In this document: positions 43,176-55,685 of the stretch, piece by piece | How positions within the stretch are numbered: the stretch's first letter is position 1 | Layout of the letters: each line of letters opens with the position of its first letter | Origin: Hericium rajendrae | Taxonomy: Eukaryota > Basidiomycota > Agaricomycetes > Russulales > Hericiaceae | DNA length: 64,000 nt | Assembly: GCA_033439255.1 (NCBI GenBank) | Contig: CM065881.1 | Span: 1,240,001-1,304,000, forward strand | Direction: 5' to 3' | Notes under the pieces: generated by a model | Database searches by the model: none | Told to the model about the DNA's origin: nothing | The model's input: only the letters and a program-made list of their open reading frames with translations | Made by a program: the position numbers and the translations under genes

Positions 43176-43500
43176 AGCAGGTGTAAAGTTGTACTGACGA
43201 GGATGCTTATAGTCTTGTGAATCAGCACTGCGATGTGTGCGGCATGATTTTCGTTGCGACGCTTGTAATTGGGCCGCGGGCGATACACGTACCCAATACC
43301 GATATAACCCTGTCTATATTAACGAGACGATTCAGTTTACCATAGTCAGACCTGTGCGGAAAGGCCAGATGTACGTGAATCTTGCATTGTTGGTACAGAA
43401 CTGAACAGCAAGCCGGGGAGCCGAAGTCTGCAGCGCAGGCGATATATAGGTCCGATGCTTAGTAATAACTCAGGGAGGGCCGTCTGCGCGGCAAAGCCCG
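43176..43500. other. Intergenic edge between caspase-like gene and mobile-element nest
   Basis: Short stretch with no gene. The border of the Helitron nest is somewhere near 43450-43500 but its terminal signature is not clear. Confidence 0.4.
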
Positions 43501-43949
43501 CTACCGGGTGTCACGGTTTGCTTTTAATGGGCGTGCGCGTTGACGACTTAGATATGGGTCCGAGAGGGCAGCGTGCTGAGCGCGAGTGAACGCGTACATC
43601 GCCTCGTAGGACATGCAGAGAGAGGAGCAGATGGGCAGACGGATGGACATCGGGCGAATAACGCGATTTTCATTGATGACCACAGTATTATACATTAGGC
43701 GGAAGCTGGTAACACAAACGACGGCGACGGAAACAACGGTCAACTTAAGTAGTAATACAACTCGCCGGCATGAGACAATGTGAAGAGATACCGACGAGGG
43801 AGTGAACACAAGCGTACGGACGGCCCGTTTCTGAGAAGATGACACATTGCACAAAATTAGTGGAGACGCTTCTTTTTGCCTTTGGCGGCCTTGTGCATTT
43901 GCTCCTAAACCTCGCAGTGCATGCCGGTCGCGGCGGCGACTCGCGCGTT
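43501..43949 (-). other. Fragment related to the unknown gene of the nested segment
   Basis: Minus-strand sequence ending GCCAAAGGCAAAAAGAAG (43866-43893 region) followed by CGTCTCCACTAA repeats the 3' end of the gene at 46266-53001 (AAKGKKK, then Leu-His). Here a stop codon follows at once, which probably shows the original end of that protein. It replaces the helicase half of the Helitron gene. Confidence 0.45.
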
Positions 43950-46265
43950 GAGTGAAGTGATCATCGCGTGAGTCACGGGATTCGTGAAGTAGCTGCATAT
44001 TGTCCATGAAGCATTTCAGCCGGTCGCTACAGGTGAGCTGAAACTGCTCGAAAGCAGTTACCCAGGACTGACCAGGTTCTCGAAGATCAAGAGCCATCTT
44101 CCATGGCTTGAACAAAAGCAACATCAGACGGCAGTACCGTGCATGCATCTCATGGCGATCTCGACGCGGCAGTGCAGGCCCGATGGGAACGGGAACACGT
44201 CGTTGTTGCGGCGACAAAATGCGTAGCACATGTGAGCTACAGTTTGCATGACGAGGATCCATTGTGAAATAAGGACGCTTGCGTGAACGATCGTCAAAGA
44301 AACTGTCAATGTTGACCGCCACATGCGCGGACATGTCATTGATCTGTATGTCATTCTGCTCGTCATTCTCATTATCTTCGTCGATAACGGACATGTCAGA
44401 CTCGTCTTGTTCAGGTGCCTGCTGGTGCGAATTCACGACCTCATCGTGCTCGTCATTATATTCGGGTAATGCCTGACTCTCACGCGTGGTTCGACGACGG
44501 TATGTTTTCTGCACTTGCGCCACAAAGTCCCATAAACAAACGTCTGTCAGTGCTTCCCCACGGAGCTGATAGTCAGCAACCTGAGAAGTCTGTGCAATCA
44601 GATTACCGGCATGATCTGAGCTTACAGTGATTTCCGTTTCAGACTGTCCATCGAAGTTGGTACTTGTGCCGTCTGTGTCGGCTTGCGCTGTGTCATGCAT
44701 ACCGCCATCATCGTCCTGATCATCGTTGCTTGATTTTTGAGCATGATCTATCGCAGAATATGTTCTGCACTCAGGACTGCTGTCAACAGAGTCAAGCCAG
44801 GCTTCGAAAGACGTCCAATACAAGCTCTGGAACATGTCGCTTGTGAAGTGATCTTCATACTGCATGACGTACGATGCGACTTGCTGCGCTGAAAGCTCTT
44901 GGTGCGAGATCATCGCATATGCACATCGCTGTAGCAGGCGCTTCGCTCGATGGGTGCAGTCGTTTGCATTGGGATCAGGCTGTGCCAAAGATGTCACAGC
45001 ACCATCAAGAGCTGCGTAGGCAACGTGCGCTTTCAGCTGAGACTTCGTGATGTAGTCCGTAATGTAGTATATGATTGCCTTTGCCGACGCACCACTGCCG
45101 ATGAATTTGATATCCATATTGCATCGCATCGCATGCAAGATTGTTTCGTTGAAATTATTGACCAGACCATCCAGACAACGTAGACAAATTTCGCCGGTGT
45201 CTTCACTCACGTATGATGTTTCCTGGTAGTTGTCTTCATCTAAGTCGAAACAGCAAACCTTTGGATCAGAGCCACCTTTCCAGTACTTGTAGCATGTTTT
45301 CGTATGCTCATGTCGCTGCGATTGCTTCGCGAGATTATGAATGTCACGCTGCTGTGTCCTCTGAAGATCTGCAGCTGACATTGACAGTGGAACGCCACGT
45401 ACAGAACACGGATGATGTATATCAGAAGGAACCGTCAGGTCAGGATCATCAACATTAGCGGGGATAGCATTGGAAATAGAGTCGTCAAGGAACGCAAGTA
45501 ACCGTTCGCGAAAATCAGAGTCAGCTTTTGCCTTTTCGCACAATTCGTCAGGATTGAGACCACCCTCTACCCATACTAGCATATGACAATGCAAGGACCC
45601 ACGACCCTGCGCTTCAACGCATCCATAATATCCTCGAACAATACCCAGAACTCCGCCGTCTGCATCACGCTGCTGCGGATCGTAAGCAAGTAGTGTGGAG
45701 ATGAACGCTTTCATGTATATATTGAAAAACTTAGCAGCGATGGCAGGATTTCGAGCAACCAACAGGCTCTGCTCCCAGTAGTTCGGAACTTCTTCTGGCA
45801 GCAAGCAATCAACGTCGATGTCAGCACCGGAAAGGAACTTTACAATTGGATTGTACGTATCGGCTGGGTTGATGGTGATGTAAAATTGCGGTTGACCTTT
45901 TTCAATCATCATCGCACGGATCTCATTGCGCATTTTCAGTCTGGACGAAGATGAACCCGGAACATGGGAATTAACAACTTTCACTTCCTTCATGAGTCTG
46001 AGTACAATGCGCTCTTCCGCGTTGTCTGCTCTGGCATAGTCACCCCTTGCAACTCTCTCTGTCACACGATGAACATCAACCAGAGATACACGTGCAAAAT
46101 CTGCAGCGACACGAGCGAAACTGGTGCGCTTTACTTTGAGGCTAGAATGTAACAGAAAGGCATGTCGTTGGATTACGTTGAACGCAGTGAAGAGGAACGA
46201 GTAATGTTCCTGAAAGCGGCAATCAGCAAGCTGGAAAAAATGCTTCACTTGCCGCTGAAAAGACA
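43950..46265 (-). pseudogene. Helitron Rep part (HUH nuclease), truncated before the helicase
   Basis: Helitron replication initiator piece. Reads SFQRQVKHFFQLADCRFQEHYSF, then NSHVPGSSSSRLKMRNEIR, FYITINPADTYNPIVKF, the HUH motif GRGSLHCHMLVWVEG (His-Cys-His near 45582-45590) and the tyrosine motif YYITDYITKSQ (near 45050-45085), all hallmarks of Helitron RepHel proteins. It ends after LFKPWKMALDL and RDDHFTQR, where related proteins continue to a SF1B helicase; that part is missing. The N-terminal half of the same protein lies at 53906-55685, separated by an insertion. It cannot work as is. Confidence 0.88.
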
Positions 46266-47198
46266 TGGAGACACTTCTTTTTGCCTTTGGCAGCGGCGGA
46301 TCGGAATTGTGTGGCGACGTCAGTCTTGTCGTCCTTGGCGTCCACTGCAACCTCAGCCATATTGATGTCACCGGTGTGTGTAGGCACGGTGTTGGCATCG
46401 GGAAGCGAGAACGACACGAGCTCATCGGCGACGTCGGTGGGGATGGCTGCAGGTGCACGTGTCCCGCGGCGAGCACGCACACCAGGAGGCTCAGCAGGCG
46501 TCTCCTCCATCGCGCTGTCAGATTCGCGTACGATCTTCAAGCTTTTCAATGTTGTCTGGAAGGTCTGTATACTATGTCAGTGTCTTGGATGATGATACAG
46601 ACGGGCTAGAAGCATATGAGTGAAGTTCTGTTCATGTTGCCACTGGGTGGCATCTCCCAGAGCCGGAAAGCGACGGCGGCAACGACAAGGGTGTCGGGAT
46701 GAAGCTGGGCAGGATATTGCCAGGGAGGGATGAGCTCGTTATGGCCATCGCGGATGTTGAACTGCAAGGCACGTGCGAGGACGTGCTGGAAACGAGGGCC
46801 GTTGTGGTCCGGCAGGAGGTTCGGGTCATATTGGGCGTCGAGGTGGATGTCGACATCTGCAATGGAATAAGTTGAACGGCAGGATGCAGGTCTGAAGATA
46901 CGAAGGAAGACGTACTATTAGCATTCCCGGCATTGTTGCCATTTTGCATTGCTGCGCCGATGGACGGAGTACTGTCGGCACCCGCAGATGTTGTTGTCGA
47001 AGACGATGTAGGCGGGCCAGAAGCATCGGGCTCGGAGGCATCCGCCTTCCGCTTGCGGTTGGTGCGGACTGGCGCCGCGCAGGGTACCTTAGATGCGGCG
47101 TTCTTAGAGACGACCTGCGTGAATATTGGGCGATGTATCAGTGGTATGTCAGCAAGAGAAGCACGCCGGAGACGTACTGTGTACAAATCGTCCGTGAC
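46266..47198 (-). pseudogene. Unknown gene carried in the nest, 3' part
   Basis: Minus strand. Continues from the LTR insertion with TDDLYTVRLRRASLADIPLI, a Ser/Thr/Pro-rich region with RKRKADASEPDASGPP (likely nuclear signal), then after introns RVRARRGTRAP-like sequence, and ends near SAAAKGKKK. It joins the 5' part at 52333-53001 across the LTR element. I do not recognise the family. Confidence 0.55.
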
Positions 47199-47685
47199 TG
47201 TAACGGATGGTTTATCAGTTACTACTATAGTCTTCTACTTTCTTACTCTTTTCTACCTGGCTTACTTTTCGAGTTTTGCAGAGTTTCCTTATTAGGATAG
47301 CTGAGTTTGAATCATGTACTTAGAGCGGATTTCCTTATTGGGAATAAGCATCTATCTTGCCAACTCACCACCATCTGTCTGCTTTTGTCTCAGTCTCTGC
47401 TTGTTCTCCTCATATCTGAAAGGTTCTCTTGGGATCCAACCCTCAAAGGAAGGTGTGTGGCCCCCAAAACCCTCATCAGGAGGTCTATATCTGCTGCTGG
47501 CCCTCAGAGGAGGTGCCAGCTCATCACTCATCTGCTTGGCTGCAGGACTGAGGCATCCTCGGTTCTGTTAGCTCTAGCTCGTGGACTCTCTCTAGGAGGT
47601 CTACGACACCTTTATACCCTCCTCACTCGCTCGCCTACCTTGGACTTCCTGGGCAGTAGCGGCTCGACCTCTATCGTCCGTTACA
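47199..47685 (+). repeat. Left LTR of the 5.1-kb element
   Basis: 487 bp with 8-bp inverted ends TGTAACGG/CCGTTACA. No difference from 51846-52332 noticed on reading. Confidence 0.93.
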
Positions 47686-50600
47686 AAGGTGGATACATCC
47701 GGAAGTCCACTTGTCTCTGGCTGGCTGGTGAGGACTTCACATGTCTCATTCAGTTCCCCTCTCCCTGGACGTGGCATCCATGTCCAGGTTCCTTATCTCA
47801 AGTGACGATGTCAAGTCGTCTTATCGCCATTCGCTGGAGAGCCGTGTTCTCGCTCTCCGGTCTCATTCCTTTGTCGACAGTGATCTTGTCGACAATGGGC
47901 TTGGTATCCAAGCCCATCGATTTCAGATCAGGGAGCCCTTGCTCCATTTTGCCTTAGAGGTCACCGAGCAACTTCAATCGTCGCTCGATCAAGTCTGGTT
48001 TTGCCTGCCATACCCCCCAAGGTCTGTCTTCATGGTCGACAGGGATCTCGTTCTCCGTTCCTGTCTCCATGGGTCACCATCTCCCTGGGACGTTCGCTGG
48101 GCCTGGCGCACATTACAGGCACGAGTCGCCGAAGGTGTCGATATCCTATTCCGGTATGCAGGTGCTCTTCCTCCTGCCATCAAGACTCCTCCTCCTCCTC
48201 GAGTTGAGAACCTCAGGGACGTGGAATCCATGTCCCTGGCAGTCCCAGGAGCTCCCTACCTTCGCATAGAACATGTCCCATGTGTTCTCCAGCCGCTGTC
48301 TGTCGACGCAAGACTCGCTCGGCCATTCCAGGCCTCCTCCTCCTCTGGGCAGCTCCCTGCCTCTGGCTCCTCCTTCGGCCCAATTCTGGCTGCTTGGAGG
48401 GCCCTATATGCATCTCTAGTCCTCATAGAGATGCTTTGCTTTGTTGCCCTATCAACAGGGCCTCGCCTCAAGGAGTCCCATGCCGAGGAGAGGGTCAGGG
48501 AGCCTGGTAGTTCACCCCCTCTCTAACTCTCTCATTTCTGGATGGATTCCCTCGGTTTCTTTTGTATCCTATTCGCTTTTCAAACGCTTTCCACCTCGCT
48601 TCAAGTCCAGGAGGCTGGGGGGGCTGTAGATCGCTGAGATCAGGCTCTGCCAGGCGATGTAGGGAGGTTTTGGACGCAAATCGTGCTTTGTACGTTGCCC
48701 CTGCTCCTTGAATCGCTCCATAGTCCTCTTCTCCTTCTCAAACGCTTTCGAACGAGCCCAAGAACGTCTCAAGCGCTCCAGCGGTTGTCAAGATATCTTC
48801 ATGCTCTCCTCATCCTCCCTCTGAAGCGAAATTTCACTGTATTTCCTCCAAATTTTCTTCTATTCCTTCGAAACTTGCTCCGTGGAATCCATGGAGCATT
48901 CGTTACACCTTCGCATAACCGCTTTTACCCTGGGAGAAGACCCAGCTCATCAAATCTTCGCCATAGCTTATCTCCTATGGCCAGACTATATTGGGGCTCA
49001 TGAAGTCAGTTCTTCGCCGATCCTTATACGGACAGGACGCCTCGATTCGGACCATCCACATGAATCCAACGAGCCCTTGCACGAGCTGATTGGAGCCCTA
49101 CTTCCCATTTCATCGGCGATCCTGCTCTGCCTGGAGGAGAGATCATATTGCACTGCTGTATCTCTCCTTTCCCTCTATCGATTTGGAACCGGGTTTTTGC
49201 ATGTCAATGTGTGCCTTTAGGACCGTTCCGCTCGCCAGGACACTTCTCAGAGTGTCCAGCCATCCCCTTGGAATCCGAGGGTATCAAGGACGCTTCCTGG
49301 TGCGCTAAGATGGCCATAGCGTGGCGCCTATGCTAGCTATGACCAAACGGACTTTTGGCCCGAGTTCGCGTTGCAAATACGCTTCGAACAAGCCCTCATA
49401 CGTCCAGATCCGACCACCGGTTCTCATTATGCTCGAGGGGCTACTCACCCTGCTGCCCCTCCTGAGTGCCAGCTGGTATCTCCCTTAATACTGGACCGAT
49501 TTCGAAGCGGTCTTTTGCACTCGACTCGCATTATTGACCCGGTACCAGAGCACCAAAACGATTTGAGGGACGTCCAGCCGTTCCTCCGGAATTGTGTCCA
49601 TAGTCCAGGGGATTCCCCAGGCAGCCCCAGCTCCATATCTCCGTGACCAGGGGTGCTATCAACAAGCGGTTTCTTGTCATCTATTCCTTTATTTCACCAT
49701 ATCCATTCGTCTTAGGACCAGGAGGCTGGGGGGGCTGCCAATGGCCGGACTTGGGCGACCCTGGGCGATGTAGTGGCACTTGGATGAAGCTCTGTGGTAT
49801 CCACTGGAGCTTCATTCCTCCTGTTCTTCCTACATTCAGCCTACCCTTTGCAAACGCTTTTCAACAAGCCCAAGATTGGGCTGATTGGTCCAGCCGTTCT
49901 CAAGATCGAATCATCTCCTCTTCCTCCTCCCTCTGGGGCGAATTTTCCTTGTATCTTCTTCAATTCTCCTCCAATTCTTTCGAAACCTCTCTCGGTGGAA
50001 TCCACTGAGAATTTGATTTCGTATTCCTGCATTTGTTCTGCCCTGAGAGGCCCCTTTCTTCGCCATCTCTCTGGCCCTGCCTGCTCTTCAGGCCAGACTT
50101 ATCTCTACACCCAAGGCCGAATATCCAGCGGATTGTCAAACGGTTTGGACGCCCACATTTGCGTTTCTAATGCGATTCCAACAAGCCCTCATACGACCTG
50201 ATACGACCAGCCATTCCCATTCCACCTATGGGGCCACAGCCTCTGGGAAGGGCCCAGACTGCATATCCATATCTCTGCTGTCCGTGGACCAATTCCTAAG
50301 CAAATTTTTGCATCTGGACCGCAATAATCGTCGTATTCTGGGACACCCAAAACATCTCCAGGAGCACCATCACATTCCGTTGGATTCCAATGGAACAGGT
50401 GGCGCTCTTGGGTGCCTTAGAAGGCTTGTAGCGCTCGATCCACATGCGCTATCACCGCAAACTCTTCTGTCCCTTAGCATGTTCATAAAAGGAATTCGAA
50501 CAAGCCCCCAATCGTGGTTATCCGCCCAGCCGTTCCCATTCGACCTTCGCCTGGCTTTTGCAGCTAGCCATCCTCCCTATCCTGCCACATCTCCTTCGTT

Positions 50601-51845
50601 TCTGGACCGATTTGGATGCAGATTTTTGCGCTCTGCTCGCATACTCGAACGCTTTTGAATCCCTATACAAGCTCTGGGGTATTCTATGGCTTGGGTAGTC
50701 ATCCAGCAAGTCACTTGGCGATTTAGGCCTCTTTTGGCTCGGCCATATCTCGGCATCCAGACCACTAATCAACAAGCGGATTTTTGCATCTCCTCCGCAT
50801 TGTTCACACCTCCAAAACGCGCCCTCACACGTCCTAATCCGACATGACCTTGCTCCGCAAATCCCTTCTCTCCATCCTCATCTCCTTCAACATCCTAGGG
50901 ATGGCATCCATCCCTTTCTGCTTATCTGCAACCCTCGCTGCTCTTACGCTCTGTGATCCTTATTCAATCCTGTCTACTCTCAACTCAAATCTCCTGCACC
51001 AGTCTGGGGGGGCTCGCACGCCTCACTCATTGTCCATCCTCGACCCCACCATCCACCCATATTTTGGACTTCCATCTAGTTTCTGATGCGGAGTCTGGGG
51101 GGGCTTGTGTGACTAGGGCCTGTGGCACAGTTTTCAGGATTTTGAGACCTTAGAGGTATGGAGGTTTCGCTCCCCCTGTCCATCTACTGGGAGTACCTGC
51201 ACAGAGCTAGCGATGGGGGGCTATAGGGATGTATAGGAGGGAGGCTGGAGCCTTGCAGAGCACTGGATCCAGCATTCCTTTGGAGTCAGATCCTTAGGGC
51301 TGAGAGCAGCTGGGAGCTGCATAGGAGCTTGTGAGATCCTGCCTTCTTGCTGTGAGCAGACTGGAGGAGTGGCTGGATGCCTCAGGCCTCAGCCATTCTG
51401 AGACCAGCTTGGAGACCTAGGAGCTGAAGAGATCCTGTCTCTTTGCTGAGAGCAGTCTGAAGTCTGGGTGGCTGAGATAGCCTGTGGCCTTGGCTTAGCA
51501 TCTTTCATCCTTTCCTTTTGGATGTGAAGTGCTGCAGCTGGAGGACTTGTAGCTTGGCTAGGGTTGGAGGCTGCTCTGTTAAGAGAGCTTGGTGCAGTTG
51601 AGTCTGGAGCTGCAGAGCTTCACATGCAGATTTTCTCTTCAATTTTCTTCTCCAAATTTTCACTCTAATTTTTCACTTTTATCTTGTTTTCACTTTCTTC
51701 TCTAGATTTTTCTCTGATTTTCTACTTTAATCCTTTTTCTTCTTTTCTAATTTTGTCTTGTTCCCTTTCTGCTTTGTTCATTCTCAGCTTTGCACTACTC
51801 ACTTTGTGTTCAGGAGTCTCAAAGACCAAGAAAGTGGGGGGGCTC
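47686..51845 (+). other. Interior of the 5.1-kb LTR element
   Basis: Pyrimidine-rich, pol-free sequence. A 261-codon frame at 47741-48526 is open but has no known domain. TTCGAACAAGCC-type motifs recur at about 48742, 49378, 49855, 50173 and 50494, each followed by a partly conserved tail, and GGGGGGGCT occurs five times (48617, 49728, 51006, 51097, 51836). The layout looks like diverged internal duplications. Confidence 0.6.
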
Positions 51846-52332
51846 TGTAACGGATGGTTTATCAGTTACTACTATAGTCTTCTACTTTCTTACTCTTTTC
51901 TACCTGGCTTACTTTTCGAGTTTTGCAGAGTTTCCTTATTAGGATAGCTGAGTTTGAATCATGTACTTAGAGCGGATTTCCTTATTGGGAATAAGCATCT
52001 ATCTTGCCAACTCACCACCATCTGTCTGCTTTTGTCTCAGTCTCTGCTTGTTCTCCTCATATCTGAAAGGTTCTCTTGGGATCCAACCCTCAAAGGAAGG
52101 TGTGTGGCCCCCAAAACCCTCATCAGGAGGTCTATATCTGCTGCTGGCCCTCAGAGGAGGTGCCAGCTCATCACTCATCTGCTTGGCTGCAGGACTGAGG
52201 CATCCTCGGTTCTGTTAGCTCTAGCTCGTGGACTCTCTCTAGGAGGTCTACGACACCTTTATACCCTCCTCACTCGCTCGCCTACCTTGGACTTCCTGGG
52301 CAGTAGCGGCTCGACCTCTATCGTCCGTTACA
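51846..52332 (+). repeat. Right LTR of the 5.1-kb element
   Basis: 487 bp, same as the left LTR; followed by GTGAC. Confidence 0.93.
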
Positions 52333-53001
52333 GTGACCACTTTGATGGTGCCAAGGTTCAGGCCGTCATGAATGTAGGACCCAGCGGTCTCATTGATGAA
52401 GGGTCGGATGAGCTACGGATGTACAAAGTGAGGTCAGGCACGGAAAATACGGCTGAAACGGATGTGGATGGAAAGCTCACCACATTGGCATCGGCACGAA
52501 GCTCATCGAAACGGCGTTGGCCGCCGGCAAGGATAACCATGAGCTCATGGAGTCCGACAGCCTGGTTGTGTGCTATGTCGTCGAGCTCGAGATGACCAGG
52601 AGAGACTGGCTGAAGGGCGATGTGCTGCTTGACGTGGGTGCGGTCATCGATCTGTACGATAATAGAACGTCAGTGGGGAAATAATAAGGATGACAGACGG
52701 CAAGACGGAGACGTACAACGGCGTCAGGCAAGCAGGCACCTGCAGCTCCAACACGTGTGCCGTCGGCATGCGAGGCGACATTGCCGACCAGGAAGGCGAC
52801 GAACTCGCGTTCGACGGGGCGGTCGCCGGGACGTTCTCCAGGAACGATCTCGTAGAGGAGGCGATGGTTCGAATACGAGTTCATGGCGCGCGGCACAAGA
52901 GAACGGCCAGCGACGGAATCTTCATGCACGAGGAAGCGCGGAGAGCTGTCGACCTGCTGGACGAGGGCGACATAGGCATCAGAAATGGCATCCGTAGACA
53001 T
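52333..53001 (-). pseudogene. Unknown gene carried in the nest, 5' part
   Basis: Starts at the minus-strand ATG at 53001 (MSTDAISDAYVALVQQVDSS), continues NSYSNHRLLYEIVPGERPGD and VAFLVGNVASHADGTRVGAA, and after an intron IDDRTHVKQHIALQPVSPGH, then GLHELMVILAGGQRRFDELR. After another intron it reads NLGTIKVVT, where the LTR element is inserted. Joined with 46266-47198 it would be an intron-containing protein of several hundred residues. The even, well-kept codons suggest a once-functional gene. No catalytic motif is recognised. Confidence 0.6.
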
Positions 53002-53128
53002 GATGGGGAATGAAAGGCGATGATCGTTCAGGGGGTCTTGCAGACATACCTTTATACCGTTGAGTTCGCTTAGTGAGAAGACATGCTGGGCGTGCACAGC
53101 GGTCGGCTAGGAGTGGTCGCGTGTCCGT

Positions 53129-53241
53129 GTCGGGGCGGGACGTCAGGGTCGGGGCGGGACGTCAGGGTCGGGGCGGGACGTCAGGGTCGGGGCGGGACGT
53201 CAGGGTCGGGGCGGGACGTCAGGGTCGGGGCGGGACATCAG
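53129..53241. repeat. 18-bp tandem repeat, about six copies
   Basis: GGTCGGGGCGGGACGTCA is repeated head to tail about six times with only one visible change (GACATCA in the last unit). It lies upstream of the unknown gene. Confidence 0.95.
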
Positions 53242-53905
53242 GGTTGCATTGTATGTAGTTAGGGACGGTGACGTGTGCCGTGTAGATGAGCTGTATTGTG
53301 AGGCCGAAGGTCGGGAGAGCATCATGCAATTGTTATGACAAAATCTGCATTGTCGTATGTCAGTGCTCGTCATGATGAGGAACTCCAAGCATACCAAATG
53401 CAAGGGCTTGTGCTGGACACAATTTCTTGTGATTGTAGAAGAGACGAGCAGCTGATCGGTATAGCCAATACCGACGAGTCTTGTCCCTCTGTTGACCGAA
53501 TAGGAGGCTGAGCGAGGGACGGAGGTGACATGAGGCAGGAGGGCTGCCGCAGATAAGGACTGGGGAGTGTCTTTGGTCGCGCATGTGTTTTTTCTCCTCA
53601 TTTCTTCATACGCACGACACCACACCCGATGCTATGGAAGTGTCAGCGAGGACGTGCATTCCCTTCGAGCCGCTCTTGGAACATCTGGATGACGAAATTC
53701 GTGGTGAGCAGAGGAACTGTGATAGGTTGACATGGCACGGTGTGGGAGGCGCAGTCAACGCCGAACTTCGGCAGGGAGAGCATGCCCGTTTCGAAGGCTT
53801 TCCCGGAAAGCGGGAGATCTTCTGTTGCCTCGGTGACGTCGACTTCGACGACTTCCGGTACTTCGCGGATGGCGGATGGACTGCGGGCGACGGGCACGCG
53901 TTTGC

Positions 53906-55685
53906 TGATGCTCGTAGGGCGTAAATGATCTTGGAAGCCACCAACACCATGAGGAAAGAGAGTTGGATATATTTTAGGAAAAAGTTCTGGGTCAATAAAC
54001 TCATTAGCAGGACGAGCATCATGCGGAATTTGCAAATAGCCACGTTGATCCTCTTTTACATGTCTCAAAGCGGCGGCGCGAAGTTCATTCGCAGGTGCAT
54101 GAGCGTCAACGTCTGCAATGACAATGTTGTCAAATGGCACTTGATCACGGCAAGCGTTCGTGTCTTCATCAATATGGCTGAGCTCATTTGAAAGTGACGG
54201 CTGCATGGGATCATATCCAGAGGTAAGCGTGTCCGTCGAAAGCGAGGAATTAACATACTCAATATGCACGGGAAGAGGTCCATCCTCAGGGAATTCACGA
54301 AGGCGGTCTTCTGACATGGAGATGTCACGGTACAATGGATTGTTCGCCTTTAACCATAGCAAAGCACTCCGCACTTTATCGCGCCGAACAGCGAGCGGAT
54401 GTGCATGCTTCAGCAGCCAATCACGATCAGGAGGCTTGGAACCGACGAAAAGAATGCAAATAGGATGAAGTACGTCTTCCATAGACGGAGGCAGGATGTC
54501 GGCAATCACGTCAGGTCGCTGTGGGTAAATGACGATGTGGCCACGCATGCCACGCTGTGCATTAGGACTGCTCACCAATCTATTCTCTTCATTCATCTGA
54601 ACGATGGAGCACTTCGCTCGACACAATGCAATCATACTTTCTTCGACGACAGTCAATTCTCGCAGAACATCTGGAACAGGGCCTAATGCAAGATGATTTG
54701 CCATCGATAGCGCAGGCACCTTTCCTCGACTCAACGCGGATGTACAGAGCATGCAGAGCATGAAAGTGAGATCACCGCAATCGTCGACATAAACACCCGA
54801 AGGTGAAACAAGTACGTCTTTCAAAGGGCCGTCAGTATACGCCCGACTAGTATGCGGTGCACCGGGCCAGCGGAGTAGAGACAAGTCGATATCCTTGACC
54901 TTGACATCTCGTCGGTCAGAACAAAGCGTCGATTCACTACAGGCCGCACAGGTAAAGGACGCGAGACTATGTTTGGAAGTGCGCTCACGAAAGAGCTGAA
55001 CAAGCTTTTGTTTTAATTCGGGGCGTGCTTGCTGCGGCCAATGCTCACGGATAGCTGTACGGCGACTGCGAAGCAACGTATGCTCTTCATCGCGCCTCAG
55101 CCGACGGTAGTTAGCTTGACGTTTAGTATTAGCAGTGCGGACACGGGCAGGAGTAAGCTTACCCTTATCAAGTAAACGGAGGTGATTCTTTACTATCCGC
55201 CTAAGGCGACTCAAAGATGTCCCAGGTTCGTATGTAATACCATACATATCCATGAGTCTTTGCAGAGGGAGTCTATTGATACGAGGCAGCCACTGACGAA
55301 GCAAAGCGAGTTGTGCAGCAGTGAAGTCAGAGTTTGAATTGACATCGCACATTGGGCTGTTGCCATCCGCATCAGCAAGAGCCTGAAGATCAGAATCAGT
55401 AATGATGTCATCGTGGCCAGAAAGACATCTGCAACATCCACTGCTAAGATGGCGCAACAATCCTTCACGGATGTCAGTGATTGTTAAGTTATGATGCAAA
55501 CCATGCTGCCGTGCTAGCTCACGCAGACGAGGAAGGCGAAGCCCGTCGAGTGAGTTTATGACGTCGAGGAGCGGAAAGGATGAGGTAGAGGCAATGCCGT
55601 TACCGAGAGCTATGCATGAATGATAACAGCACATGACAGCGCAGCATGGACAACAATAGTTGGCAATAAATAAATATTCCCGCAT
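53906..55685 (-). pseudogene. Helitron protein, N-terminal part with DUF6570-like region
   Basis: Minus strand, open from 55685. Cysteine-rich start, helical stretch (LPRLRELARQHGL), then CAACSESTLCS, LLRWPGAP, LTFMLCMLCTSALSRGKVPALSMANHL, VPDVLRELTVVEESMIALCR and MRGHIVIYPQ, the order found in DUF6570 regions of Helitron proteins. It ends in LFPKIYPTLFPHGVGGFQDH, which in related proteins leads straight to the F-x-R-x-V segment found at about 46265. After that, unrelated sequence follows down to 53643. It is the first half of the gene whose second half is 43950-46265. Confidence 0.82.

Larger units (their letters stand above)
47199..52332 (+). mobile_element. 5.1-kb non-autonomous LTR retrotransposon (LARD-like)
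   Basis: Two 487-bp LTRs (TGTAACGG...CCGTTACA) that look identical by eye, and a perfect 5-bp target duplication GTGAC at 47194-47198 and 52333-52337. The 4.2-kb interior has no gag or pol similarity. A G7 tract at 51836-51842 just before the right LTR is a plausible polypurine tract, which sets the plus orientation. Identical LTRs mean a very recent insertion, so the proteins must come from another element. Confidence 0.92.
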
